Source: Glaciimonas sp. (GTDB taxonomy: Bacteria > Pseudomonadota > Gammaproteobacteria > Burkholderiales > Burkholderiaceae). From it: a stretch of 14,024 nucleotides of DNA. Within the stretch, counting starts at the first letter, position 1, and each line of letters begins with the position of its first letter. Below are positions 1 through 7,350 of the stretch, in pieces. Location: positions 1 to 14,024 of the forward strand of contig JACMQE010000020.1 of assembly GCA_014377145.1 (NCBI GenBank), written 5' to 3'. A program made the position numbers and the translations under genes. The notes under the pieces are model-generated. The model searched no databases. It worked only from the letters and a program-made list of their open reading frames with translations, and was not told the DNA's origin.

Positions 1-233
1 AAGTTGACTTCGGTTAGATCAGCATCATATTTTTCGCATACTGAATACAGGCCGTTGTCTTCGCAAGCCTTGATCTTATTGCGGACATATACTTGCGATG
101 CCGCGCTGTCACCGACCAGTATCACTGCGAGACCGGGACGCCTACCTAGCGCGGTGAGGGTAGCGGCGCGTGTGGCAACCTCGGCACGTAATTGTTGGGA
201 AAGGAGATTTCCGTTAATGAGTTGAGCTGGCAT
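1..233 (-). CDS. folD: FolD, bifunctional methylenetetrahydrofolate dehydrogenase/cyclohydrolase, 5' part
   Basis: The first 77 codons are present, starting at the ATG complementary to 231-233; the rest lies left of the window. FolD is a cytosolic NADP-dependent enzyme that interconverts 5,10-methylene- and 10-formyl-tetrahydrofolate for purine, formyl-Met-tRNA and methionine supply. The N-terminal signature is clear: the family start MPAQLINGN, then [15 protein letters not shown] (about residues 32-46) and [13 protein letters not shown] (49-61). Y49 and K53 correspond to the catalytic Tyr and Lys of the E. coli enzyme (Y50, K54). There is no frameshift in the visible part. No strong Shine-Dalgarno is seen before the start. 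The upstream 257 bp are non-coding and contain a repeat element. Identity is secure; integrity of the C-terminal two thirds cannot be judged here. Confidence 0.93.
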   Translation of the reverse strand, partial: MPAQLINGNLLSQQLRAEVATRAATLTALGRRPGLAVILVGDSAASQVYVRNKIKACEDNGLYSVCEKYDADLTEVN

Positions 234-332
234 ATTAGGGTGGGTGTAGAAATAAATTAAGACTAGATTATAAAGCGTCACTTGGCTTGATATTCGGTTA
301 GGCTGTGATTCTTTAGTTTGATCGTTTTAGTA

Positions 333-440
333 CTTACGCAAAATCGTCCCCTCAGCTTCGCGCCCTCCTAACCGTACTAGTAATTTACTGTCTTCGTCGG
401 CAGGATTTGGCAAATCCGTTGCTGGGATAATATGCGTAAA
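333..440. repeat. MITE-like non-coding element with inverted ends
   Basis: A roughly 108 bp non-coding segment upstream of folD. It is bounded by imperfect inverted ends: CTTACGCAAAAT at 333-344 and, on the other strand, ATTTACGCATAT read from 441 back to 430. Inside is a perfect 7+1+7 palindrome GGATTTGGCAAATCC (403-417) that could form a hairpin. Two of its blocks recur upstream of pmbA: CTTACGCAAA (333-342 and 5224-5233) and AACCGTACTA (370-379 and 5271-5280). They have the same order and orientation, but the spacing differs by 10 bp. No open frame of note is present. It could be an IS end, a MITE, or an extragenic repeat family. I do not recognise a named element. Confidence 0.45.
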
Positions 441-489
441 TCCTGAAGACCTAAATAAGCATGTGCTGATGATACAACTTGCAGAAACT

Positions 490-911
490 TTAGCGGACCG
501 GAGACGGGCCAGATTGTGCCAGCCCGTTTAGAATCGTGTATTCTGGACGGGCGTCGCCATGACAGCTGGTGGCCAGTCGTTCCAGCGTTAACTTCATGAC
601 CTGCAATGCGCTAATTTTTGCATCCAGCTAATTTAAATGTTCCTGCGCCAGCTGTTTGACTTTACTACTAGGACGTGACTGGTCAAGCCAGAGATCAATC
701 AGGGCTGTGATTTGCTGCATTGAAAATCCCAGAACCCGGCTTTGTCGGATAAACGGTAGTAAATGCACATCGCGTTCGAAATAGGTGCGGTAATCGCCTT
801 CAGTGCGGGCTCCCGGGGAATTAGGCCGATTTCTTCGTAATGCCGAATCATCTTGGCAGACACGCCTGATGCGTGTGCAGCAGCGCCAATATTCATGCGA
901 TCAGTTTGCAT
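490..911 (-). pseudogene. cueR: cueR-like MerR-family copper regulator, broken
   Basis: The reading begins at the ATG at 896 (MNIGAAAHASGVSAKMIRHY) or at the ATG at 911. The MerR winged helix-turn-helix is recognisable through GLIPREPALKA. A one-base loss near 795-800 shifts the frame. The continuation reads DYRTYFERDVHLLPFIRQ, then the dimerisation helix, and a second lesion, an in-frame TAG at 628-630, follows EHLN. The tail CHGDARPEYTIL occupies the place of the copper-binding loop (CueR C112/C120). The first Cys is kept, but the residue eight positions later is Tyr instead of Cys. The frame ends with TAA at 490-492. The family senses Cu(I) and activates copA/copZ promoters. Three independent lesions make function very unlikely. 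It lies directly downstream of copA, with overlapping ends. Confidence 0.85.
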
Positions 912-2399
912 TGTCTTTTACCTTTTCTGTGGAGGAGCGCACGGCGTTTTTCTCGGGATGCCAACGACGCAACAATAATGCATTGCTGACGACATACGCT
1001 GCTGAATCCCATGGCCGCCCCCACCAGCACCGGATGTAAATACCCCACAACCCAGCCAATTGAATGCCGACCACGTTATACACAAACGCCCAGAACAGAT
1101 TTTGCCGAATTTTGTGATAAGTTCGATGCAAAATTGTCATGGCATCGGCGACCAACGCAGGATCGTCGCGCATCAGGGTGATACTGGCGCCATGCATCGC
1201 CACATCCGCGCCGGTGCATCGTTGATACCGTCACTAACCATTGCGACTATCGCACCGTTCCTCTTCAAGTCGAGAATCGCCTTGGCTTTATCAGCGGACA
1301 AAATTTCTGCATAAATAGCATTAATTTCCACTTGTTTGCCACAATTGCATTGGCGCTGTCCCAATTGTCGTCAATGAGCATGGCTACTTTGATAGAAAGT
1401 TTCTGTAAGCGTTCGATAGCAGCTTTTGCGGAAGGTTTAATGCTGTCACCAAACGCCAGTAATCCACAAAACTGGCGTGCCAGCTGCATTGCCAGCGACC
1501 GCAGACTGATCAACGTTTGCCAGCCATGAAATGGTGGAACCATTCGTTTCTAATGTTGCTGCGTATGGCAGCAGTGGCGCACTTTACCCTCAGCTCTTGC
1601 ATCCAGCAGGAACTGCCAAGATAACAGCGTTGTTGGTCAACATCGGCCTGGACACCACGACCGGAAATGGTTTGAATCTTAGTGGCGACCGGGAGGGACA
1701 GATTTTTTTTGTTGCGGCTCTGACGATGGCATACCTCAACGGATGCGTACTATTGTGTTGCACGAAAGCAGCCAGCGTCATTAATGCATTATCAGCATTT
1801 GGTATCACGCCGGCATTGGAAGCCTGATACGCGGTGAGGGTAGGGCGACCAGTAGTGAGCCGTACCGGTTTTATCGAAGGCGACCACGATAATAAGATGG
1901 GCTAATTCAAGCGCTTCGGTATAATGGCGTTGGCAGTCTGGCATTTGGCACGCGTTTCCAGCCATTTTCCGAGCAAGACCAAGGTAATCACTGCCGCCGA
2001 CGCTTCAAAATAAAAGTGACCCATTGCATCGGCATCGCTGGTAAATAATTGATACAGTGATAAGCCAGACGCCGCCATGGTGCCGAGCGCCACCAGCAAA
2101 TCCATATTGCCAGTTCTGGCCTTCAGCGCGCTCCAAGCAAGAATTGCAAAGGTGTTGCACATGCTAATTGCCATCAACAAGATAATTGCCAATGGCTGCC
2201 AAATCTCATCAGCAACATTGGTAAAATTAAGGGTGTGGTGAGCAAGGCGGAGACGATGACCAGCCACCACCCGGCCATTGCTTGCGCGTGTTGAGATTGA
2301 TTGTATTGGTGCAGTAGACGTTAAAGCTTGCGCGCTAGGCAGCGTTGCCGTGTACCCAGTCGCTTCAAAGGCTGTTAATAACTGCTCGAGATGATCCAC
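901..2399 (-). pseudogene. copA: copA copper-exporting P1B-type ATPase, heavily degraded
   Basis: Remnants occur in the correct order over four or more frames. They are: the end of the N-terminal metal-binding domain ([19 protein letters not shown], from 2399); membrane region motifs [13 protein letters not shown] and [26 protein letters not shown]...FDKTGT (phosphorylation motif, 1861-1875); STHPLRYAIVRAA; the ATP-binding-domain remnant GRGVQ; LLAFGDSIKPSAKAA; AEILSADKAKAI; MVSDGINDAPA; and the last helices KIRQNLFWAFVYNVVGI, ending with TGA at 901-903. Lesions seen: loss of the N-terminal start and its CxxC site; a deletion near 1910 fusing TANAI to EALELAH and removing about 100 residues that should carry the CPC transport motif; an extra base at 1860 after DKTGT; a shift at the T8 run 1703-1710; GDG changed to SDG; and a deletion after NDAPA. 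It cannot encode a working pump. A typical family member is about 750-800 residues. Confidence 0.92.
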
Positions 2400-2551
2400 C
2401 TTCCTATCATATTAAGGCCAAGAATAATTTTTATGAATTATGCAGAATCGCCCCAGCCGCTTTGCACCTTCTTATTGTTTCCATCATCTTTTATAGGCGG
2501 AATTTTTCGTAAGTTATTTTTATAATATTTGTTGAATTTATAATTTGTAGC

Positions 2552-2582
2552 TTGACCTTCGCATGGCGGGATGGCGTATAGC
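2552..2582 (+). promoter_or_regulatory. CueR/MerR-type promoter with 19-bp spacer, right half-site decayed
   Basis: TTGACC (2552-2557) and TATAGC (2577-2582) are separated by exactly 19 bp, the overlong spacer typical of MerR-family activated promoters. The operator expected inside it has an intact left half, ACCTTCG (2555-2561). The right half is GGATGGC (2569-2575), where a full dyad would need CGAAGGT, so only 4 of 7 positions match. It lies 27 bp upstream of the copZ-like start, as expected for a CueR-controlled chaperone promoter. The loss of dyad symmetry parallels the broken cueR gene in the same window. Confidence 0.65.
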
Positions 2583-2608
2583 GCTGCTATCTTTGACTTA
2601 ATAAAGTA

Positions 2609-2800
2609 ATGAAAATGATCGAATTTAAAGTAGAAGATATGGCTTGCGACCATTTTTTGGACCGTATTACTAAGGCCATCAATGAAGTCAATCCTCAGAC
2701 GATGGTGGAAACGAACTTTGCGGAAAGGAAGGTCGTTATAAAAACCCGGGGCGGAATTGAGATTGAAAAATTTGTCGATGCAATGATGGCGGCGGGCTAA
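2609..2800 (+). CDS. copZ: CopZ-like heavy-metal-associated (HMA) domain protein lacking the second cysteine
   Basis: A 63-residue open frame of the size and pattern of CopZ/Atx1 copper chaperones (beta-alpha-beta-beta-alpha-beta). It starts MKMIEFKVEDMACDHFLDRI, continues with ITKAINEVNP and ends FVDAMMAAG. The family binds Cu(I) through MxCxxC and hands it to CopA. Here the motif reads MACDHF: C13 is kept but the second Cys is F16. The normally following residues VGAI are also altered. ATG 2609 or ATG 2615 could be the start; neither has a strong Shine-Dalgarno. It is divergent from the copA-cueR remnants and preceded by a CueR-type promoter. The frame is intact, yet the metal site is broken, so it is probably an early-stage pseudogene that has not yet acquired a stop. 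Confidence 0.8.
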   Translation: MKMIEFKVEDMACDHFLDRITKAINEVNPQTMVETNFAERKVVIKTRGGIEIEKFVDAMMAAG

Positions 2801-2846
2801 ACAACAGTGCGTGCTTAGTTTTTGTGTGCCCAGTAACAGAATTGCG

Positions 2847-2874
2847 CAAAATCGCTACCAAAGCGTCGATTTTG
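2847..2874. terminator. Candidate bidirectional terminator between convergent genes
   Basis: A perfect 8-bp inverted repeat, CAAAATCG (2847-2854) and CGATTTTG (2867-2874), with a 12-nt loop. It sits in the 101 bp between the convergent ends of the copZ-like gene (2800) and the carboxylesterase (2902). The stem is AT-rich and lacks a long following T run, so termination activity is only suggested by position. Confidence 0.35.
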
Positions 2875-2901
2875 TGATTGTATATTATTTGTGTTGAAAG
2901 G

Positions 2902-3570
2902 CTACGATAAGACCTGACGCAGCCAGCTACCAATGTCGGCAACTTCTTCCGCACACACGGCGTGTTGCATCCGATATTCATGCCACGCAATTTGATAGCC
3001 AAGTTGTTGTAAACAGTCACGCGATTGTTCGGCCCTGCTGAACATTACCACCGGATCGGTGCTGCCATGTGCCATAAAAATCGGCGTGTCCTGATTCGCG
3101 GCAGAACGCTCTGCGTCTATTTTTTCAATTAGTGGTAAATAGCCCGACAAGCACATCAGCCCCCCCAGTTTTTCCGGATAACGCAAACCAGTTTGCAAGG
3201 CCATTGCGCAACCTTGTGAAAATCCAGCAATGACGATTTTATGAGCAGGAATGCCGCGCAAAATTTCCCTTGCAATCAATGCATCTATTCGTACTTGCGA
3301 CTTGCGCAATCCGGCTTCGTCTTCGTGTCGCACCAGATCCGACGTGAAAATGTTGTACCAGGCTGGCATCACATGACCGTTATTAATGGTTACGGGAATA
3401 TTGGGTGCATCCGGAAAAACGAAGCGGATGCTGCGGCAGCCGCTCAGGTCTAATTTTTTGACGATCGGCACGAAATCCGAGCCATCAGCGCCCAAGCCGT
3501 GCATCCAAATGACGCTAGCGGTCGGCGTGGCCGAAGTAGTAATTTCTTGCGTAGGGAGGAGAATTGTCAT
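2902..3570 (-). CDS. Carboxylesterase / alpha-beta hydrolase of the phospholipase-carboxylesterase family
   Basis: An intact 222-residue protein of the usual family length. The fold starts with ASVIWMHGLGADGSDFVPIV (residues 19-38). The nucleophile elbow is GFSQG with Ser118. The acid is Asp172 in HGSTDPVV and the general base is His203 in MQHAVCAEE. These form the Ser-Asp-His triad of the EstB/YpfH/lysophospholipase-like group, which hydrolyses short-chain esters in the cytosol; the true substrate is unknown. There is no signal peptide. The start ATG at 3570 gives the standard N-terminus (MTILLPTQEI) but has no purine-rich ribosome site. It lies 30 bp downstream of mog on the same strand, so it is probably the last gene of a yjgA-mog-esterase transcript. 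No lesions are seen. Confidence 0.9.
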   Translation of the reverse strand: MTILLPTQEITTSATPTASVIWMHGLGADGSDFVPIVKKLDLSGCRSIRFVFPDAPNIPVTINNGHVMPAWYNIFTSDLVRHEDEAGLRKSQVRIDALIAREILRGIPAHKIVIAGFSQGCAMALQTGLRYPEKLGGLMCLSGYLPLIEKIDAERSAANQDTPIFMAHGSTDPVVMFSRAEQSRDCLQQLGYQIAWHEYRMQHAVCAEEVADIGSWLRQVLS

Positions 3571-3600
3571 ATCGGGGGAGAGGGGGGTGGTTGGAAATGA

Positions 3601-4248
3601 TCAGGCGCTGGGCGGACGGAGTGCCGATTTTGGCCGAAATACCTTACAAACAGCTGCGTCCGTTTCAATATACGGACCGCCGATCAAATCAATGCAGTAA
3701 GGGATAGCTGCAAATAGCCCAGATACTTTTTGCTCACCATTGGCATTTTTTAGACCTTCTAGCGTTTCTTTGATGGATTTTGGTTGTCCCGGCAGATTCA
3801 GGATCAGCGCAGCATGATTGTCGGTTTCACGGATAACGGCAACCTGACGCGAAAGAATAGCGGTTGCCACAAATTGCAGGCTGATTTGACGCATTTGTTC
3901 GCCAAAGCCGGGCATCTCCTTAGTTCCCACCGCCAGCGTTGCTTCCGGGGTCACATCGCGGCGCGACGGACCGGTCCCGCCGGTGGTCAGTATCAGGTCA
4001 CAATGGTATGTGTCTACCAACTCAATCAGGGTTTGTGCAATTACTGCCTGCTCGTCTGCGATCAGGCGGGTTTCCATTTCCCATGGACTCGTCAGCACAG
4101 CACTAAACCAGTCTTGTAAAGTGGGAATCCCTTGGTCTTGATATACGCCAGCACTGGCACGATCAGAAATCGAGACCAGCCCAATTTTTAGTCTGCGTTG
4201 TCCTGAGGTACTTTCCGTAGCAATATTAGAAATTGTCACGCTTATCAT
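3601..4248 (-). CDS. mog: Mog, molybdopterin adenylyltransferase
   Basis: About 215 residues from the ATG at 4248, which begins MISVTISNIA and overlaps the last 23 bp of yjgA; an ATG ten codons upstream is also possible. Mog adenylylates molybdopterin so that MoeA can insert molybdate, the last steps of molybdenum cofactor synthesis. Family hallmarks in order: KIGLVSISDRASAGVYQDQG (residues 21-40), ETRLIADEQ (59-67), LTTGGTGPSRRDVTPEAT (87-104), MPGFGEQMRQISL (112-124), AILSRQVAVIR (130-140) and LNLPGQPKSIKETLEG (150-165), ending FRPKSALRPPSA. The match to E. coli MogA (195 aa) is close throughout. The first 20 residues are extra and variable. The stop overlap suggests translational coupling to yjgA. 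It implies that the organism retains molybdoenzymes. Confidence 0.93.
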   Translation of the reverse strand: MISVTISNIATESTSGQRRLKIGLVSISDRASAGVYQDQGIPTLQDWFSAVLTSPWEMETRLIADEQAVIAQTLIELVDTYHCDLILTTGGTGPSRRDVTPEATLAVGTKEMPGFGEQMRQISLQFVATAILSRQVAVIRETDNHAALILNLPGQPKSIKETLEGLKNANGEQKVSGLFAAIPYCIDLIGGPYIETDAAVCKVFRPKSALRPPSA

Positions 4249-4825
4249 CTTCCTCGCTATTGTCGTGATCGCTATCATCGGTACTGGGCTTTTGCAACTG
4301 CTTTAATATTTGAAAAATCTCGCGATACGCTTTTGGCGGTTTATTCTCAGCTTGTTCCTTGCGCGCATTGCGGATCAACGTGCGGGTGTGTTGCACGTCT
4401 AGCTCAGGATACAGTGCCAGCAACGTGGTTAGCGCAGCGTCGTCTTTTAGTAAACGATCGCGATGACGCTCCAGCGCATGCATAGCCGCTGTATCGGCTT
4501 TTGATAAGCCTCTCCAGCTATCAAGGGTTTTTTGAATTTCTGCAATTTCGTGCGTTTCCAGCGAGCGCATCTTCTTACCGACATACTGGGTCTGGCGACG
4601 ACGGCCTTCGTGATCCTTGATTTGCTGACATTCGAGGATGGCGTCACGCACATCTTCTGGCATCGGCACGCGTTTGACGCGGTCGCGGGACTCAGCAATC
4701 AATTCTTCACCGAGCTTTTGCAGTCGAGTCATTTCACGTTTTAGCTGGGACTTGGATGGGCGGTCGTATTCTTGTTCGAACTCGGTGGACTGGAAGCCAC
4801 AGGAGCCGCGGTTTGGATTTGGCAT
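4226..4825 (-). CDS. yjgA: YjgA/DarP, DUF615 ribosome-associated protein
   Basis: An intact 199-residue protein; the E. coli homologue has 183. The family binds late 50S assembly intermediates and promotes peptidyl-transferase-centre maturation. Sequence features are the acidic-basic N-terminus with EYDRPSKSQLKREMTRLQKL (about 19-38), LKREMTRLQKLGEELI, the conserved central RRRQTQYVGKKMRSLE (about 75-90), and the helical C-terminal half with LYPELDVQHTRTLIRNARKE followed by FQILKQL. The tail (from about 179) is acidic: DDSDHDNSEEDDKRDNF. Start ATG 4823-4825. It is divergent from pmbA and overlaps mog, an arrangement common in Burkholderiales. No lesions are seen. Confidence 0.93.
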   Translation of the reverse strand: MPNPNRGSCGFQSTEFEQEYDRPSKSQLKREMTRLQKLGEELIAESRDRVKRVPMPEDVRDAILECQQIKDHEGRRRQTQYVGKKMRSLETHEIAEIQKTLDSWRGLSKADTAAMHALERHRDRLLKDDAALTTLLALYPELDVQHTRTLIRNARKEQAENKPPKAYREIFQILKQLQKPSTDDSDHDNSEEDDKRDNF

Positions 4826-5279
4826 GATTGTAGGGGTAAAACTATTCTCTTTAAACGACCGCTATGATAACTGTTTTAGTCTTAGACGTTGTCGCTCATT
4901 CGCCTGTTTTGTGGGCATTGCCAAACGGGAAATGGGCATTAAGCCGTTGAATTGTTAGAGATAATCACACAGAATTACGCTTTGTAGAAATTACTTGGCA
5001 GTGCAACGCACCAGCCGCCGCAATCGGCTTATGTAAAACGGGATGTAAATGTACAAATGAATAACAAAAGTTGAATTCATTATCGGGTATTAATGACCGC
5101 TTTACCTACTAGTAATATAAAAATTAACTTTCAATGGTAAATGGATGTATATGAATTGAATTGCCTGAATTGTCTTTTTAAAGGCGTCGATTAGTTATCC
5201 GAAAGACTAGGTTGAACTTAGGCCTTACGCAAACCATCATATTGGGTTGCTCGTTACATCGGCGCTCTCCAACCGTACT
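4826..5279. other. Long divergent intergenic region between yjgA and pmbA
   Basis: About 450 bp without a convincing gene; the open frames here are short and carry no recognisable motif. It must hold the promoters for yjgA (leftward) and pmbA (rightward), but I see no box pair strong enough to call. It is AT-rich from about 5040 to 5170, and includes the palindromic word TACTAGTA within TACTAGTAAT (5107-5116), which also occurs at 375-384. Its right end (5224-5280) is a copy of part of the 333-440 repeat. Confidence 0.6.
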
Positions 5280-5280
5280 A
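5224..5280. repeat. Second copy of the dispersed repeat, abutting the pmbA start
   Basis: CTTACGCAAA (5224-5233) and CGCTCTCCAACCGTACTA (5263-5280) match CTTACGCAAA (333-342) and CGCCCTCCTAACCGTACTA (361-379) in the same order and orientation. The inner spacing is 10 bp longer here. The last base of the repeat is the A of the upstream candidate ATG for pmbA. It could be an IS or MITE remnant. Confidence 0.45.
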
Positions 5281-6677
5281 TGTTCACCCCCTTCTCTAAA
5301 GAAACCACGCACATGAGCGCATCCGTATTTCTCCATACTCAGGAACAATTACAACAACTTGCGCAGGATATTTTGCGTTATGCCCGGGAAAAAGGCGCTT
5401 CTAACGCGGCAGTCAATATCAGCGAAGGTAGTGGCCTGTCGGTTAGTGTGCGCAAGGGCAGTATTGATACAATTGCGCAAAATAAAGACAAAGGCATGGG
5501 CGTCACCGTCTATCTGGGCGAAGAGCGCCATACACGACGCGGTAACGCCAGCACATCGGATTTTTCAGCACAATCGCTAAAAGATACAGTTGATGCAGCT
5601 TATAACATTGCGCGCTTTACCGCCGAAGACGATTGTTCTGGATTGCCGGATGAAGACATGTTGGAAATGCATCCGCTAGATCTGCAATTGTGTACGCCCT
5701 GGTCGATTTCGGCTGAAGAAGCAGTGGTGTTGGCAATACGTTGCGAAGCGGCGGCGTTTGCGGTGGATAAGCGCATTACGAATAGCGAAGGCGCGGGCGT
5801 GTATGCACAACAAACACACTTTGTGAGTGCTAATTCGCGTGGTTTTATGGGGGGATATCCGTTCTCGCGGCATACCTTATCGGTATCGCCCATCGCTGGC
5901 AAGGGCGGAAAAATGCAGCGTGATAGCTGGTATTCATCGGTGCGTGATCCGCAAAAAATGGCACAGCCGGAAGAAATTGGTCGTTACGCTGCGGAGCGTG
6001 CATTGGCGCGTTTGAATGCGCGCCAGTTGGATACGCGTAAATGCCCCATATTGTTTGAAGCGCCGCTGGCGACCGGTTTGTTGGGCGCGTTTGTGCAAGC
6101 GGTGTCCGGCGGAGCGCTGTATCGAAAGTCGACTTTTTTGCTGGATACGTTAGGTAAATCCGTATTTGCGCCACCTATTCAGATTATCGAAGATCCACAT
6201 GTTGTCGGAGCAGTTGGTTCGGCACCATTTGATGATGAGGGCGTCAAAACGCAACGACGCGATGTGGTTAAAGATGGCGTTGTGCAAGGCTATTTTTTGT
6301 CAACCTATTCAGCGCGCAAGCTGGGTATGATGACTACTGGCAACGCTGGTGGTGCACATAACTTAACAATTGTTTCGTCATTAACGCAGGCGACCGATGA
6401 TTTTCAGGCCATGTTGAAAAAATTGGATACTGGATTATTGGTGACTGAGTTGATGGGACAGGGCATTAATTGTGTTACCGGTGATTACTCACGCGGAGCG
6501 TCTGGATATTGGGTGGAAAATGGCGTGATTCAGTATCCCGTTGAGGAGATTACAGTTGCCGGGAATATGAAGGAAATGTTGGCGCAGATAGCGGCTATCG
6601 GGGCTGATACCTTGACGCGGGGAACAGCGCAGACCGGGTCGATTTTGATTGAGAGTATGACGGTAGCGGGAAATTAA
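5280..6677 (+). CDS. pmbA: PmbA/TldE, metalloprotease-related subunit
   Basis: An intact protein of 465 residues from ATG 5280 (MFTPFSKETTH) or 454 from ATG 5313 (MSASVFLHTQ); an upstream TTG at 5247 is unlikely. Neither start has a good Shine-Dalgarno. PmbA/TldE pairs with TldD to degrade peptides and unfolded proteins (microcin maturation, CcdA turnover). TldE lacks the zinc-binding HExxxH motif, and none is seen here. Family blocks: EGSGLSVSVRKGSIDTI, DKGMGVTVYLG, RGNASTSDFS, VDKRITNSEGAGV, ANSRGFMGGYPFSRH, GGALYRKSTFLLDTLGK, VGSAPFDDEGVKTQRRDVV, STYSARKLGMMTTGNAGG, TELMGQGINCVTGDYSRGAS and YPVEEITVAGNMKEM. The sequence resembles Oxalobacteraceae PmbA proteins. It is divergent from yjgA. 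A repeat runs up to the first ATG. Confidence 0.94.
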   Translation: MFTPFSKETTHMSASVFLHTQEQLQQLAQDILRYAREKGASNAAVNISEGSGLSVSVRKGSIDTIAQNKDKGMGVTVYLGEERHTRRGNASTSDFSAQSLKDTVDAAYNIARFTAEDDCSGLPDEDMLEMHPLDLQLCTPWSISAEEAVVLAIRCEAAAFAVDKRITNSEGAGVYAQQTHFVSANSRGFMGGYPFSRHTLSVSPIAGKGGKMQRDSWYSSVRDPQKMAQPEEIGRYAAERALARLNARQLDTRKCPILFEAPLATGLLGAFVQAVSGGALYRKSTFLLDTLGKSVFAPPIQIIEDPHVVGAVGSAPFDDEGVKTQRRDVVKDGVVQGYFLSTYSARKLGMMTTGNAGGAHNLTIVSSLTQATDDFQAMLKKLDTGLLVTELMGQGINCVTGDYSRGASGYWVENGVIQYPVEEITVAGNMKEMLAQIAAIGADTLTRGTAQTGSILIESMTVAGN

Positions 6678-6712
6678 GTAAGTAACTTGTCGGTTTGGGG
6701 GAATCTAACGCT

Positions 6713-7154
6713 TTAAGGGCGCAGATAATGCTGTGTAACTGCCCGGCTTAAAATAAACGATTCCAGGCGTTCTTCAAACGGATAATAAACCGACTCATAG
6801 CTGATAGTCGATGCTTCATCGAAAAACTATATTTGGCGGTCATATTTCACCATTGCAAGTCAACATTAGCTGGGTTTGTGGATTTAGCACGGTCGACATA
6901 ATAATACTGGTATAGTGATCTTCACCGCATTGCAAATCCGCACATCAGCTCGCGCAGAATGGGAAGCTGTACCCATTTCCAAAATGCTAGCCCAGAGATG
7001 ATCAGCAGTATCAAATCTAAAATTACTGACACATAAATAGCTTTTGCACCGCGTTATATTTGCCAAGCGCATCGTTCTGGAGCTTACCTGTGAGCGCTTT
7101 TTGTAAGCCTTGAAGTACTGTTGCCGGATACAATGAGAAATAATCTTGTTGCAG
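6713..7154 (-). pseudogene. Remnant of a membrane protein of unknown family
   Basis: A coherent protein emerges on the minus strand only when frames are joined. The first piece is LQQDYFSLYPATVLQGLQKA then LTGKLQNDALGKYNAVQKL (from 7154). After a shift near 7040 comes a membrane segment VILDLILLIISGLAFWKW (about 7026-6973), then VQLPILRELMCGFAMR, a TGA, RSLYQYYYVDRAKSTNPANV, another TGA after DLQW, and NMTAKYS. After a further shift at the A5 run (6822-6826) comes FFDEASTISYESVYYPFEER and a C-terminus ending SRAVTQHYLRP, TAA at 6713-6715. Two stops and two shifts mark it as dead. I do not recognise the family. It lies tail-to-tail with pmbA. Confidence 0.55.
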
Positions 7155-7350
7155 ATTTTATGATGGGCAATAGCGAAAAAAGAGTGATTAAAAAAAGTAA
7201 CCCCGTTCCACCAAAACATCCATCTTCACGAATGCAAGTCATCTTCAAAGAAGCGTATTTTCCCTTCCAGTCGCTTCTGCTGGAGGGAGTTGGGGTGCTG
7301 GGGAATCAATTCTGAAATTTTAAAGTACAGCATCGGCAATAAAAACCATT

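Noticed and set aside
1531..1827. 98-codon plus-strand open frame
   Set aside because: It is antisense to recognisable copA fragments (SGRGVQ, STHPLRYAIVRAA) and has no motif of its own.
4638..4958. 106-codon plus-strand open frame
   Set aside because: Mostly antisense to yjgA with no family features.
5845..6174. 109-codon minus-strand open frame
   Set aside because: Antisense to a highly conserved part of pmbA.
6884..7219. 111-codon minus-strand open frame
   Set aside because: The protein-like reading with a membrane helix lies in the adjacent frames; this frame is low in complexity and looks like a shadow.
7121..7315. 64-codon plus-strand open frame before the accessory block
   Set aside because: No motif or ribosome site, overlaps the minus-strand remnant, and is out of frame with the first LRR-block fragment.
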